A DNA stretch of 64,000 bases from NCBI RefSeq assembly GCF_000472925.1, contig NZ_AXAS01000033.1, positions 53,321 through 117,320 of the forward strand, given 5' to 3'. Position 1 is the stretch's first letter, and each line of letters opens with the position of its first letter. This stretch comes from Bradyrhizobium sp. Ec3.3. Its GTDB lineage: Bacteria; Pseudomonadota; Alphaproteobacteria; Rhizobiales; Xanthobacteraceae. Position numbers and translations under genes: made by a program. The notes beneath the pieces were generated by a model. It had not been told where the DNA came from. It did no database searches and saw nothing but the letters and a program-made list of their open reading frames with translations. Of the stretch, positions 27,477 through 35,516 are shown piece after piece.

Positions 27477-28195
27477 CCGCCCTGCCCGCACTCGTCAGCG
27501 TCAGATCAGTCTGTCGCACCTACCGGACCGAGGGCGTCGCGGTGACCGCGGTGCGCGACGTCAGCTTCGACATCCGGCGCGGTGAAAGTCTTGCCATCAT
27601 GGGCCCGTCGGGGTCCGGCAAATCGACCCTGATGAACATGATCGGATTGCTTGATCGGCCGAGCGAGGGCGCGATCCTCCTGGAAGGTGGCGACGTCGCC
27701 GATCTGGCTGATGACCGCAGGTCCGAACTGCGCGCGCACGCCATCGGCTTCGTGTTCCAATCCTACAATCTTCTCGCGCGGCACAATGCGGTCGAGAACG
27801 TGGCGCTGCCGCTCGTCTATGGTGGCATCCGTCACAAGCAGCGGATGCTGCGTGCCGAACAGTGCCTCGAGGCGGTCGGCATGCTGCACCGGGCGCGGCA
27901 TTTTCCGAGGCAACTGTCCGGCGGCGAGCAGCAACGCGTTGCGATCGCGCGCGCCCTCGTCGCCTCGCCGGCGATCGTGCTCGCGGACGAGCCGACCGGC
28001 GCACTGGACAGCCGGACCGGCGCCGAGATTCTGGCTCTGTTCGACGCACTCCATGACGGCGGCCAGACCATCGTGATGATCACCCACGATTCCAGCGTGG
28101 CCGCGCGCTGCGAACGAACCATTCGCCTGCATGACGGCGAGGTCGTCGCAGATGAGATGCGTGACCCATTGCCAAACAAGGTCTGGGCATCATGA
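27473..28195 (+). CDS. MacB-type ABC transporter ATP-binding protein
   Basis: The 240-residue ATPase has Walker A (MGPSGSGKSTLMNMIG), Q-loop, signature LSGGEQQRVAIARAL, Walker B (IVLADEPTGALD) and the switch His in ITHDSS. This is the LolD/MacB class that powers extrusion without moving substrate through a classical pore. In E. coli MacB the ATPase and permease are one chain; here they are separate genes with a 4-base overlap. The ATG at 27473 overlaps the macA stop, a typical coupled arrangement. Confidence 0.94.
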   Translation: MTALPALVSVRSVCRTYRTEGVAVTAVRDVSFDIRRGESLAIMGPSGSGKSTLMNMIGLLDRPSEGAILLEGGDVADLADDRRSELRAHAIGFVFQSYNLLARHNAVENVALPLVYGGIRHKQRMLRAEQCLEAVGMLHRARHFPRQLSGGEQQRVAIARALVASPAIVLADEPTGALDSRTGAEILALFDALHDGGQTIVMITHDSSVAARCERTIRLHDGEVVADEMRDPLPNKVWAS

Positions 28196-29415
28196 CGGCA
28201 TATCAGGCCCTTCAGACCGCCCTTCACGCGCTGCGCCTCAATCCACTGCGCAGCATCCTGACCATCCTGGGTATCGTGATCGGCGTGGCCTCGATCGTCA
28301 CCGTTTTCGCCATCGGCAAGGGCGCGCAGCTTCGTGTCGAGGAGCAGATCCGCTCGATCGGCTCCAACGTGCTGATGATCGAGCCTGGCGCGGTTCAACA
28401 GGGTGCCGTTCGCATGAAGGCCGGCACCAAGCTGACGATGACCGAGGGCGACGTGCAGGCGATCCTCGATCAGATTCCCGAGATCCAGACCGCGGCGGGT
28501 TCGGTTGCGGGCACCGCGCAAGTCATCCGGGAAGCCAAGAACTGGAACACCACGATCAACGGCACGACCACTTCGCACTTCATGGTGCGCGACTGGCAAT
28601 TGTCATCCGGCCGATACTTCTCCGCGGCCGACGAAGCGAGCGCCGCGAAGGTCGTCATTCTGGGCAGTGCCGCCGCCAAAGAGCTGTTCGCGCCGGGCGA
28701 CGATCCGATCGGCGCGCAAGTCAGGATCATGCAGGTCCCGCTCGAAGTCATCGGCGTGCTCGATCGCAAAGGTCCGGCGCAGGACGATGTCGCCTTCGTT
28801 CCATTGACCACCGCCAAGCTGCGCTTTCTCGGCAGCGCGAGCGGTATCAACCGCGACGCCATCGCCTATATCCTCGTCAAGGTCGCCTCCGATACCCAGA
28901 TGGCAGGTGCGACCAGCGAGATCGAAGGCCTGCTGCGGCAACGACACAGGATTCCCGCCGGTCAGGCCGACGATTTCAAGGTGCTGGATCCCGCGGCTGC
29001 CATGGAGGCGCAACAGGGTGCCATCCGCACCGTGGCGCTGCTGCTGTTCGCGATCGCCTCGGTCTCGCTCCTCGTCGGCGGCATCAGCATCATGAATGTC
29101 ATGATCGTTTCCGTCACCGAGCGCACCCGCGAGATCGGAATTCGCCGCGCGCTTGGCGGCCGGATGCGCGATATTCGTTTGCAATTCCTTTGTGAAGCTC
29201 TCGTCCTTTGTCTTCTTGGCGGCGCCATCGGCGTCGTCGGCGGCGTCACGATGTCGATGACGGTGGCGCGAGTAGCTGGCTGGGTCACCGCGATCGATAT
29301 GCAGTCGATCGGCCTCGCCGTTGGATTTTCAGCCGTGACCGGTGTGATCTTCGGGTTCTATCCCGCCCACATGGCTTCCAAGCTCAGTCCGATCGAAGCG
29401 CTTAAGGTGGAGTGA
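28192..29415 (+). CDS. MacB-type ABC transporter permease
   Basis: The 407-residue permease has one N-terminal membrane helix (NPLRSILTILGIVIGVASIV), a large periplasmic domain (about 50-275) and three C-terminal helices. MNVMIVSVTERTREIGIRRALGGR is the coupling motif of FtsX/MacB proteins. With the ATPase and adaptor it should form a MacAB-TolC-like machine, which in known cases exports peptides, toxins or antibiotics taken up from the periplasm. The nearby secreted curlin-repeat proteins are possible cargo; that is inference from proximity. Confidence 0.93.
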   Translation: MTAYQALQTALHALRLNPLRSILTILGIVIGVASIVTVFAIGKGAQLRVEEQIRSIGSNVLMIEPGAVQQGAVRMKAGTKLTMTEGDVQAILDQIPEIQTAAGSVAGTAQVIREAKNWNTTINGTTTSHFMVRDWQLSSGRYFSAADEASAAKVVILGSAAAKELFAPGDDPIGAQVRIMQVPLEVIGVLDRKGPAQDDVAFVPLTTAKLRFLGSASGINRDAIAYILVKVASDTQMAGATSEIEGLLRQRHRIPAGQADDFKVLDPAAAMEAQQGAIRTVALLLFAIASVSLLVGGISIMNVMIVSVTERTREIGIRRALGGRMRDIRLQFLCEALVLCLLGGAIGVVGGVTMSMTVARVAGWVTAIDMQSIGLAVGFSAVTGVIFGFYPAHMASKLSPIEALKVE

Positions 29416-29466
29416 GAAAAATGCTGGGATGGTCACATCAACCTTCATGCCAGGGAGGAATTGGTC

Positions 29467-29772
29467 ATGAATACAAGCGTACCAATCACACCGACGCCGC
29501 GTGAGCGCGAGCTCATGATGCTGATTGCCCGTGGCATGCAGAACAAGAACATCGCCTACGAGCTCAAGATCTCCGAAAATACGGTTCGCGCGCATATCGG
29601 CAACATCATGCGCAAATACCGCCTTCAGAACCGGACCCAAATAGCCATCATCTTCGCACTTCAAGCCGCTTCGCCATCGCTGCGCAGTGACCTCGTGAGC
29701 GCCTCCGGTCCGACGCTCAATTCGGCCGCCGTGTCGATCCATCATCGCAGCGTGAACAGCGCCGCGAAGTAA
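29467..29772 (+). CDS. Stand-alone LuxR-type HTH protein
   Basis: ATG 29467 has GGGAGG eight bases upstream; a TTG at 29461 is too close to that site. The 101-residue protein consists almost entirely of a LuxR/GerE HTH: TPRERELMMLIARGMQNKNIA, LKISENTVRAHIGNIMRKY. There is no receiver or ligand-binding domain. It lies 51 bp after the permease gene on the same strand and may be transcribed with the exporter. Such single-domain proteins can act as constitutive regulators or as modulators of full-length LuxR/FixJ proteins. Confidence 0.85.
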   Translation: MNTSVPITPTPRERELMMLIARGMQNKNIAYELKISENTVRAHIGNIMRKYRLQNRTQIAIIFALQAASPSLRSDLVSASGPTLNSAAVSIHHRSVNSAAK

Positions 29773-29840
29773 ACGCGTTACATTGGCCGACGTCAGCCGG
29801 CCGAACGCCGATGAGCACGGGGATACTCCCTCCACCGCGC

Positions 29841-30962
29841 TCAACCGGAATCATCGGCGACCCGCACGATGGCGGCAACAGGGCCGCCGCCCGGAGGCCC
29901 CTGGTGCTCGGCCCCGCCGGAGACGTAGACGGCGCCGGTTCCTGCAAGACCGCCGATCAGGCCGCCAACTGCGGCGCGGGCATGCCGTGTCGCGCTGATG
30001 TCGGTATCCTCCAGCATCGTGTGGCGAAAGCCGCGTACGCTGCCGTTCGGCGAGGCCTCCGCCTTGGCGAAGATATTGACGAGCTCGCGGCCCGTATCCG
30101 CCGTCGATCCGGCCTTTAACCCCACGCTTGCGAGCGCCTCGATCACGGCAGTGGCATCAATAGCGTCATGCATGACGGCATGGCCGATCTCGAACGTGCT
30201 CGCCGAAGACGCCGAGTTGCCGAGTACGATGACGACGTTGTGCATCAATTCGATCCCCGCCGATGTCGAGGCCACCGACGAAAACAGCTCGAACCGCCGC
30301 AGCACGTCCTCGTCGCGGATCCCGCCATCGATCTCGCCGAGCGCTACCGCAACCCCGAGCGCAGAGGCGCCGCGCGAATAGGCCATCGAGGTGTAGGCAC
30401 TTGTCGTCACGGTTGTGTTGCCGCGCGCGGAGGCCGCCTCGACACGGTCGCTGGTCAGAAGCGGGCATTTGATCTGGACGAAATGCACGTCTTTCGGCTC
30501 GGTGATGCCGGCATCCGCCATGGCTGATGCCACCGCTTTCGCCGTTTCCCCGATCTGCGCGCTGCGGCCGAGCTCCTCGGGGAGGAAATCCCGGGTCTGT
30601 GCCATGCCGATGCTGAGCCGCTTTCCGGCAAGGCCGGCGGACGGTTGCGCGATGATTTGGCGCGTGAACACGGTGATGTGCGGGCTCAGCACGCCTTCGG
30701 TGCCGCCTGACATCACGAAGGCGATGCGCTGCTCGACCTGATGAGGCTCGAGCCCGATATGCGGCGCGAGCGCCGCGCAGAGCGCCGCCACGGCATACTC
30801 GCGCGTAAAATCGTTGACGCCGCCATTGCCCTCGGTCTTGCCCAGGACCGCGAGGATCGCGTTCGGATCGATCTCGCCCTGCTCGATCAACCCCAAAAGG
30901 CCTGCCACGTCGCCCGGCCCTTTGGTGGCAATTCGAACGACGCCGACCGATGTTGTGCGCAT
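29841..30962 (-). CDS. Cyanuric acid amidohydrolase / barbiturase family (AtzD-like)
   Basis: The 373-residue protein matches the small family that opens the rings of cyanuric acid or barbiturate. It has three internal repeats with Ser-Lys pairs; Lys42 (LGKTEGNGGVNDF) and Ser85 (FVMSGGTEG) are visible in repeat one, with VQIKCPLL and YSRGASALGVA in repeat two and VYVSGGAEHQGPPGGGP at the end. The ATG at 30962 has GGGAG upstream; 28 more codons are open but look non-coding. Cyanuric acid is an intermediate of s-triazine breakdown and is converted to carboxybiuret and then biuret. No biuret hydrolase is adjacent, so the physiological substrate is uncertain. Confidence 0.9.
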   Translation of the reverse strand: MRTTSVGVVRIATKGPGDVAGLLGLIEQGEIDPNAILAVLGKTEGNGGVNDFTREYAVAALCAALAPHIGLEPHQVEQRIAFVMSGGTEGVLSPHITVFTRQIIAQPSAGLAGKRLSIGMAQTRDFLPEELGRSAQIGETAKAVASAMADAGITEPKDVHFVQIKCPLLTSDRVEAASARGNTTVTTSAYTSMAYSRGASALGVAVALGEIDGGIRDEDVLRRFELFSSVASTSAGIELMHNVVIVLGNSASSASTFEIGHAVMHDAIDATAVIEALASVGLKAGSTADTGRELVNIFAKAEASPNGSVRGFRHTMLEDTDISATRHARAAVGGLIGGLAGTGAVYVSGGAEHQGPPGGGPVAAIVRVADDSG

Positions 30963-31072
30963 ACCATCTCCCTCGCGGCGCGGCGATGCAGCAAGCCGAC
31001 CGCACCAACGAGCATAGTGGTCGGGACAGGGATTTCCAGACTGCAAAATTTGCTGTCGCTTTCGTCAAGCTG

Positions 31073-31300
31073 TCATCGAACCGCTGCACAGAATTGTAGC
31101 AGACGGCGCTGACGACCATTCCACGTCGTCAAAGCCCGCTCAGCCAGCAGGTTGGTGGGCGTAGGCTCGGTCATTGCCTGCGGACCGTCGTTCGGCGTCG
31201 GTGAGCGCGTGCTCAGCTCGGTGCCGGCCCTTCGGCCGCTCGGCTTCTTCCCAGAGCTGTGGGTACGTGCGCGAATCTGCTCGTCAGTCGGGTAAGGCAT
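31073..31300 (-). CDS. Small hypothetical protein, 75 aa
   Basis: ATG 31300 has GGGAG upstream, and the sequence opens MPYPTDEQIRARTHSSGKK. It is basic and polar, with no membrane segment. It follows a 71-residue frame on the same strand, 17 bases after its stop, so the two are likely co-transcribed. I do not recognise the family. Confidence 0.5.
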   Translation of the reverse strand: MPYPTDEQIRARTHSSGKKPSGRRAGTELSTRSPTPNDGPQAMTEPTPTNLLAERALTTWNGRQRRLLQFCAAVR

Positions 31301-31317
31301 CACAAGTCTCCCAACGA

Positions 31318-31533
31318 TCAACCGGTCCCCGTGATCTGCCGCTCCAGGCGCCGCGCCGCGCGAAATTCATCCAGATGATGGATATTGGGCGCGAACGCCG
31401 CCTCCCTGGACAAGAGATGATAGACGCGCGCGACGGTTCGCTGCTTGCGCTTTGCCGGTCCCGCCGGCAAGGCACGCGCCTTGCGGGTGGCCACGATCGC
31501 GTGCTCACGAAAATAGTCGCAAGAATCGGACAT
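31318..31533 (-). CDS. Small hypothetical protein, 71 aa
   Basis: The frame encodes MSDSCDYFREHAIVATRKAR followed by a basic helix-rich segment (VYHLLSREAAFAPNIHHLDEF). Coherent, non-repetitive sequence and a GGTGAG ribosome site upstream support it. It precedes the 75-residue frame. The function and family are not recognised. Confidence 0.6.
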   Translation of the reverse strand: MSDSCDYFREHAIVATRKARALPAGPAKRKQRTVARVYHLLSREAAFAPNIHHLDEFRAARRLERQITGTG

Positions 31534-31757
31534 GACTGCTCACCGGACATTGCTTTCAGTGCTAATGGCCTCGAACGGAGCCCGTTCCGCCCTCCCGGTC
31601 GGACCGGTTTTTCGGGCCCGACGAGTGGACAATTGCCGAAACCGCCGCGCGGGCTAGAATTGGCCGCTTGCATCGAATCCGCCGGTCATCTTACTCAAAC
31701 GATCGATTTCGATTATCTGTATCCGAAAAGCACCGACGGCTTGAGGCGTGGGGAAAT

Positions 31758-32564
31758 ATGATGACGTCCAACGCAGATATCTCGTCGATTTTGAACCGCA
31801 TTCTCGATACGGCTGCGGACAATCTCAGGGTCGCGAAGATCCTGATGCAGATGGGCCTCGATCCCAACAACATCACCTACGACGCCCTGTTCAACCGCCT
31901 GCTGGAAATCTTCCTGGCCAATATCACGCTGGCCAATCTGTTCGCCGTCGTCGGCGCGACGTTCCTTGTCGCAACGCTTCTGATGCAGACCATGGTGCCG
32001 CTGCGGGTCGCCAACATGATCGGTTGCGCGTTCTTCGCTGCCTATGGCTTGCTCTCCGGAAACGCCTCGACTTTCCTGCTGTATCTTTTGCTCGTCCCCA
32101 TCAACGGCATTCGCCTCCGCCAAATGCTCAAGCTCGTGAAGAAGGCGCGCCACGCGACGCAGGGCGACATGTCAATGGAATGGCTGAAGCCCTTCATGAC
32201 CGAGCGCAAATACCGCCGTGGTGACACCCTCTTCAAGCTACACGACCCCGCCAACGAGATGTTCCTGACGGTGACCGGCAAGTTTCTGGTCAAGGAGCTC
32301 AACATCGAGATCCCGCCTGGCCGCCTGATGGGCGAGCTCGGCTTCCTGACGCCGAACAACCAGCGCACCGGAACGGTGGAGTGCATCGAGGACGGCCAGG
32401 TGCTGACCATCACCTATGAACGGCTGCTCGAGATCTACTTCCAGGATCCGCAGTTCGGCTACTACTTCCTGGTCCTCGCCAGCCAGCGCCTGCTCGAGAA
32501 CATCTCGCGCTTGCAGGAGCAGCTCAAGGCCGAACGGGCGACGACCACGAACAGGATCGCGTAA
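31758..32564 (+). CDS. Membrane protein with cyclic-nucleotide-binding-like domain
   Basis: After a short helical N-terminus there are two or three membrane segments (about 52-72, 76-92 and 98-115), then a cNMP-binding-type beta-roll from about 145 to 245. Visible features are KYRRGDTLFKLHDPANEMFLTV, the GRLMGELGFLTPNNQRTGTV phosphate-cassette-like segment, and a C-terminal helix. Nucleotide binding is plausible, since Glu and Arg are at the right places, but not proven. Two adjacent ATGs (31758 and 31761) are both possible starts; GGGG lies just upstream. There is no kinase or output domain, so it may be a membrane-bound sensor. Confidence 0.85.
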   Translation: MMTSNADISSILNRILDTAADNLRVAKILMQMGLDPNNITYDALFNRLLEIFLANITLANLFAVVGATFLVATLLMQTMVPLRVANMIGCAFFAAYGLLSGNASTFLLYLLLVPINGIRLRQMLKLVKKARHATQGDMSMEWLKPFMTERKYRRGDTLFKLHDPANEMFLTVTGKFLVKELNIEIPPGRLMGELGFLTPNNQRTGTVECIEDGQVLTITYERLLEIYFQDPQFGYYFLVLASQRLLENISRLQEQLKAERATTTNRIA

Positions 32565-32929
32565 AAGCGCGCTGCGGGCCGATGATGCTGCCGCACAGTC
32601 CCCCGGAACCAGAAGGCCTGGGCGACAGGCCGTAGGCCGAAATGTCGCAAGCCAGGCTCGACAGGAACAGCGGCCCGGCGGGGCTGTTGGGCGTTGTCAG
32701 AGCGGTGCGAAGTCTCGGGAACTTCCTTGCTCTGATGCGCCAGGAACGCGCCGGTGCGCTACGCGCAGGTGTGGTGTTTCCTGAATGCGATCGCGATCAG
32801 CGGCTCAAGCAAGCTGAACAGCGCACCGTCCGACAACGGATCGAACGCACTGAGCCAGATCGCAAGAAGAAAATAGCAAAAGAGACAATCGCCAGGAGAA
32901 ATCGAAGGCGAATGAAATCGGAGGAGATG
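32565..32929. other. 365-bp gap upstream of the DUF1236 gene
   Basis: The plus frame is open across most of this stretch but reads as Arg-rich nonsense, so I treat it as non-coding. At 32664-32688 there is GGAAC-N16-TGTT, a loose match to the stress-sigma (EcfG) promoter consensus GGAAC-N16/17-CGTT, about 240 bp before the gene start. Nothing else is evident. Confidence 0.3.
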
Positions 32930-34561
32930 ATGGAACGTAGAATCGCAAAGAACAAATTTCTGCTGACCACGGCTATGCTCTTGGCAAGCGTCAGTCTGGC
33001 GTCAGCACAAGGCATGCGGGAAGGCGGCAGCATGGGTGGCGGGACGGTTGGCGCCGGAGAACACGGAATGTCTGCCGGCTCATCCGCAAGCCAGTCGGGC
33101 GGTGAAATGCATCGAGGCTCTGCCGGCCCATCGCGCGGCGAAGGGTTGGCGCAGGGCCGTGGACGGGCGGACGGTCCGAGCGAGCGGCACATCGGCCAGG
33201 GTCCGGCTCAGCGTGGCGAGCAAATGCAGCACCAGACCACAGGGCAATCCTCGAGAGAAGGCGGTCGCGCGGCAGAGAGGAGCGAGCGGCAACTCGGACG
33301 AGAGCAAACCCAGCGCGGGCAGACTCAGGGAAGTCAGGCCATCGGTCAGGGAAAACGCGACAAGGAGCAGATTCGTCGATCCGAAACAGGCCAGCGTGCA
33401 ACCGGAGCTGAAACGCGCCAGAGCCAGCAGCAGCAAAACCGGACCGGTGTGACACAGGGACAGAGCACAACGACAACAGGCCAGAGCAAAGCAACATCAG
33501 GCCAGAGCAAAGCGGGCCAGAACACGACCGGCGCGGCACCACTGCGGCAGACGGGCACGACACCCCAAGGCCAGACTGACACTGCCAATCAGGGCCAGAC
33601 CCGGGGCCAAGCCACCGCTCCCGCCCAGACTCAGGGCCAGGCCAACGTTGCTGCGCAAGGCACTGAGAGTCTCGCGGGTCGCCCAGTCACGGCGCAACAG
33701 CAAACCACGGTGCAGCAGTCGGTACTGTCCGCCAGCAACGCTCCGCGCGTGAACGCGAACGCGGTCGACTTCGCGGTCAATCGGGGCGTGGTGGTGCCCG
33801 CGAGCTTCACGGTCGCCTCAGTCGCGGCGTTCCCTGCCCTCATCGATGTGTTCCCGTACTATCGCGATGACAGCTTCTTCGTCGTCGAGGATGAAGTCGT
33901 GTTCCTCGATCGGGAGCGCCGGGTGGTCGACGTCGTCCCGGTCGGGCCGCGGGTCCGTTACAGCCACGCAAGCAGCAGCGGCAGCGTCGCAGCGCTCAAT
34001 CTGAGTTCAGCGGAGATCCGCGAGGTGCAACACGTCCTGATCGATAGGGGCTTGCTCGTCGGAGAGGCAGATGGCGTGCTTGGGTCTCGGACACGTGAGG
34101 CCCTGATCACGTTCCAGCGGCAGCAGGGCATCGAGACGAGCGGCAGCATCGACACGCGAACGGTCGCAGCGCTTGGCCTGTCGAACAGGATCCAGGGTGC
34201 AAGCCAGTCCTCGACAGTCGGTCAGGGCCAAACACAAGGCCAAACCCAAGGTGAAGCCGGCACCCAGCAGCCTTCCCCGCAGCAGGGCACGCCTGGACAG
34301 ACGACCGGCCAGGCGAACGCACCGGCGCCGAAGAACCAATCGACGACGACCGGTCAGGCTGGAACGCAACAGCCATCTGCACAACAGAGCACGACCGGAC
34401 AGGCTGCCCCTTCGCAGAACCTGTCCACCGTGGACCAAGGCGGCGATCAGCCGAACGCCAATCCGAACAGCGGGTCGTCATCATCGACGACGGGCCAAGG
34501 TCAAGGCGCGCAGGCGCCGGCTCGGAGCCCCAACCAGTCTCCGGGCAATGAAAAAGAATAG
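32930..34561 (+). CDS. Secreted DUF1236 and peptidoglycan-binding protein with Gln/Gly/Thr-rich linkers
   Basis: ATG 32930 has GGAGG five bases upstream (ATG at 32927 or 32912 is possible) and starts a signal peptide (about 1-27, ending ASVSLASAQG). Residues 30-255 are a Gln/Gly/Thr/Ser-rich low-complexity region with many T-G-Q and Q-G-Q-T units. Next is a DUF1236-like domain (about 258-340, VNRGVVVPASFTVASVAAFP) and a PG_binding_1 domain (about 360-425, EIREVQHVLIDRGLLVGEADGVLG). A second Gln/Gly/Thr-rich tail ends the 543-residue protein. It is probably anchored to peptidoglycan with extended disordered arms. Confidence 0.88.
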   Translation: MERRIAKNKFLLTTAMLLASVSLASAQGMREGGSMGGGTVGAGEHGMSAGSSASQSGGEMHRGSAGPSRGEGLAQGRGRADGPSERHIGQGPAQRGEQMQHQTTGQSSREGGRAAERSERQLGREQTQRGQTQGSQAIGQGKRDKEQIRRSETGQRATGAETRQSQQQQNRTGVTQGQSTTTTGQSKATSGQSKAGQNTTGAAPLRQTGTTPQGQTDTANQGQTRGQATAPAQTQGQANVAAQGTESLAGRPVTAQQQTTVQQSVLSASNAPRVNANAVDFAVNRGVVVPASFTVASVAAFPALIDVFPYYRDDSFFVVEDEVVFLDRERRVVDVVPVGPRVRYSHASSSGSVAALNLSSAEIREVQHVLIDRGLLVGEADGVLGSRTREALITFQRQQGIETSGSIDTRTVAALGLSNRIQGASQSSTVGQGQTQGQTQGEAGTQQPSPQQGTPGQTTGQANAPAPKNQSTTTGQAGTQQPSAQQSTTGQAAPSQNLSTVDQGGDQPNANPNSGSSSSTTGQGQGAQAPARSPNQSPGNEKE

Positions 34562-34573
34562 AATAACAAAACC

Positions 34574-34597
34574 GAGCCCCGCTCACGAGCGGGGCTC
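34574..34597 (+). terminator. Hairpin after the DUF1236 gene
   Basis: GAGCCCCGCT and AGCGGGGCTC form a perfect 10-bp stem with a 4-base loop, 12 bp after the stop codon. There is no T-run, so termination efficiency is uncertain. Confidence 0.6.
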
Positions 34598-34611
34598 TCG
34601 CACCTTGCTTC

Positions 34612-34689
34612 GTCATTGCGAGCGAAGCGAAGCAATCCAGAGTCTTTCCGCTGAGGTATTCTGGATTGCTTCGCTGCGCTCGCAATGAC
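34612..34689. repeat. Palindromic intergenic repeat (GTCATTGCGAG...CTCGCAATGAC)
   Basis: Two nearly complementary arms of about 30 bp (GTCATTGCGAGCGAAGCGAA and its partner ending CGCTGCGCTCGCAATGAC) enclose a short spacer, making a long hairpin. A clearly homologous copy lies at 50385-50468, with arms differing at few positions. This is a dispersed extragenic palindrome located here after a terminator. Confidence 0.8.
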
Positions 34690-34773
34690 AGTGGGGATAG
34701 ACGAGAAAGCAACGCTCCGATCGTCATGCCCCGCGTGACATTGAGGCGAGCAGCACGCAACAGAGCTGCCTCC

Positions 34774-35331
34774 CTACCCCGCCTTCGCTTCCTCCGTCAG
34801 CATCCGCACCGCGACGCGGTCGCGGCGGATGTAGTGATGCCAGGCGGTGGCGGCGACGTGAACCACGATCAGTGCCAAGAGCACATAGGCAAAGAGGATG
34901 TGGCGGTCTTCGTAGGCGCGCGCTGCCTCGCGGTCGGGCGAGGTGAATTGCGGCACGTGAAACAGGCCGAAGAAGCTGGAGTAGTCGGGCGCATGCGCGC
35001 CGGAATGTGCCCAGCCGAGCATCGCGACCAGGATGACGATGAGATAGAGCGCGGCGTGGCTGATGCGCGCGGCGAACTTCTGCCAGGGACGGCTGTCGCC
35101 CGGCAGCGACGGCGTCGGGTTGCCGATGCGCCAAGCCAGGCGAATGACGGTGAGCAGCAGAACCATGTAGCCGATATCAGCGTGGATCGAGCGGTAGAAG
35201 AAGCGATCGGGCCTCTCCGGCACGTGGTTGACCCACCAGCCGAAGCCGATCATGCCGATGATCGCGATCGCCAAGATCCAGTGAAACCAGCGGGAGATAC
35301 TGCCCCAGCCGGCATTGGTGTTTCTGATCAT
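34774..35331 (-). CDS. Cytochrome b561-family membrane protein
   Basis: The 185-residue protein has four membrane helices with haem-ligand-type histidines (SRWFHWILAIAIIG, YRSIHADIGYMVLL, ISHAALYLIVILVAM, IVVHVAATAWHHYIRRD). It matches bacterial cytochrome b561 (CybB), a di-haem b protein that passes electrons from the quinol pool, for example to superoxide or periplasmic partners. The ATG at 35331 has GGGGG upstream; a longer frame starting at 35496 would overlap the divergent murI region and has no family resemblance. No partner enzyme is adjacent. Confidence 0.88.
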   Translation of the reverse strand: MIRNTNAGWGSISRWFHWILAIAIIGMIGFGWWVNHVPERPDRFFYRSIHADIGYMVLLLTVIRLAWRIGNPTPSLPGDSRPWQKFAARISHAALYLIVILVAMLGWAHSGAHAPDYSSFFGLFHVPQFTSPDREAARAYEDRHILFAYVLLALIVVHVAATAWHHYIRRDRVAVRMLTEEAKAG

Positions 35332-35516
35332 GTCGGCCCCCGAATTCTGCGGATGTCCCCAACTGCGGCGCAGCATGGCGCGATCTGATAGCGGGCGAGC
35401 GCCGTCGAGGCGATTTGAATCGTTCAAAATTGGGCTGCACCCGCGTTCGCCGCAAAAGCGCCCCAAAAGCCGACCCAAAAACCGAATGGTAACCATGGCA
35501 CGGCTAGGGTAACCGC

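Noticed and set aside
32642..32929. N-terminal extension of the DUF1236 protein
   Set aside because: The extension is Arg-rich and precedes a clear signal peptide; the ribosome site at 32920-32924 places the start at 32930.
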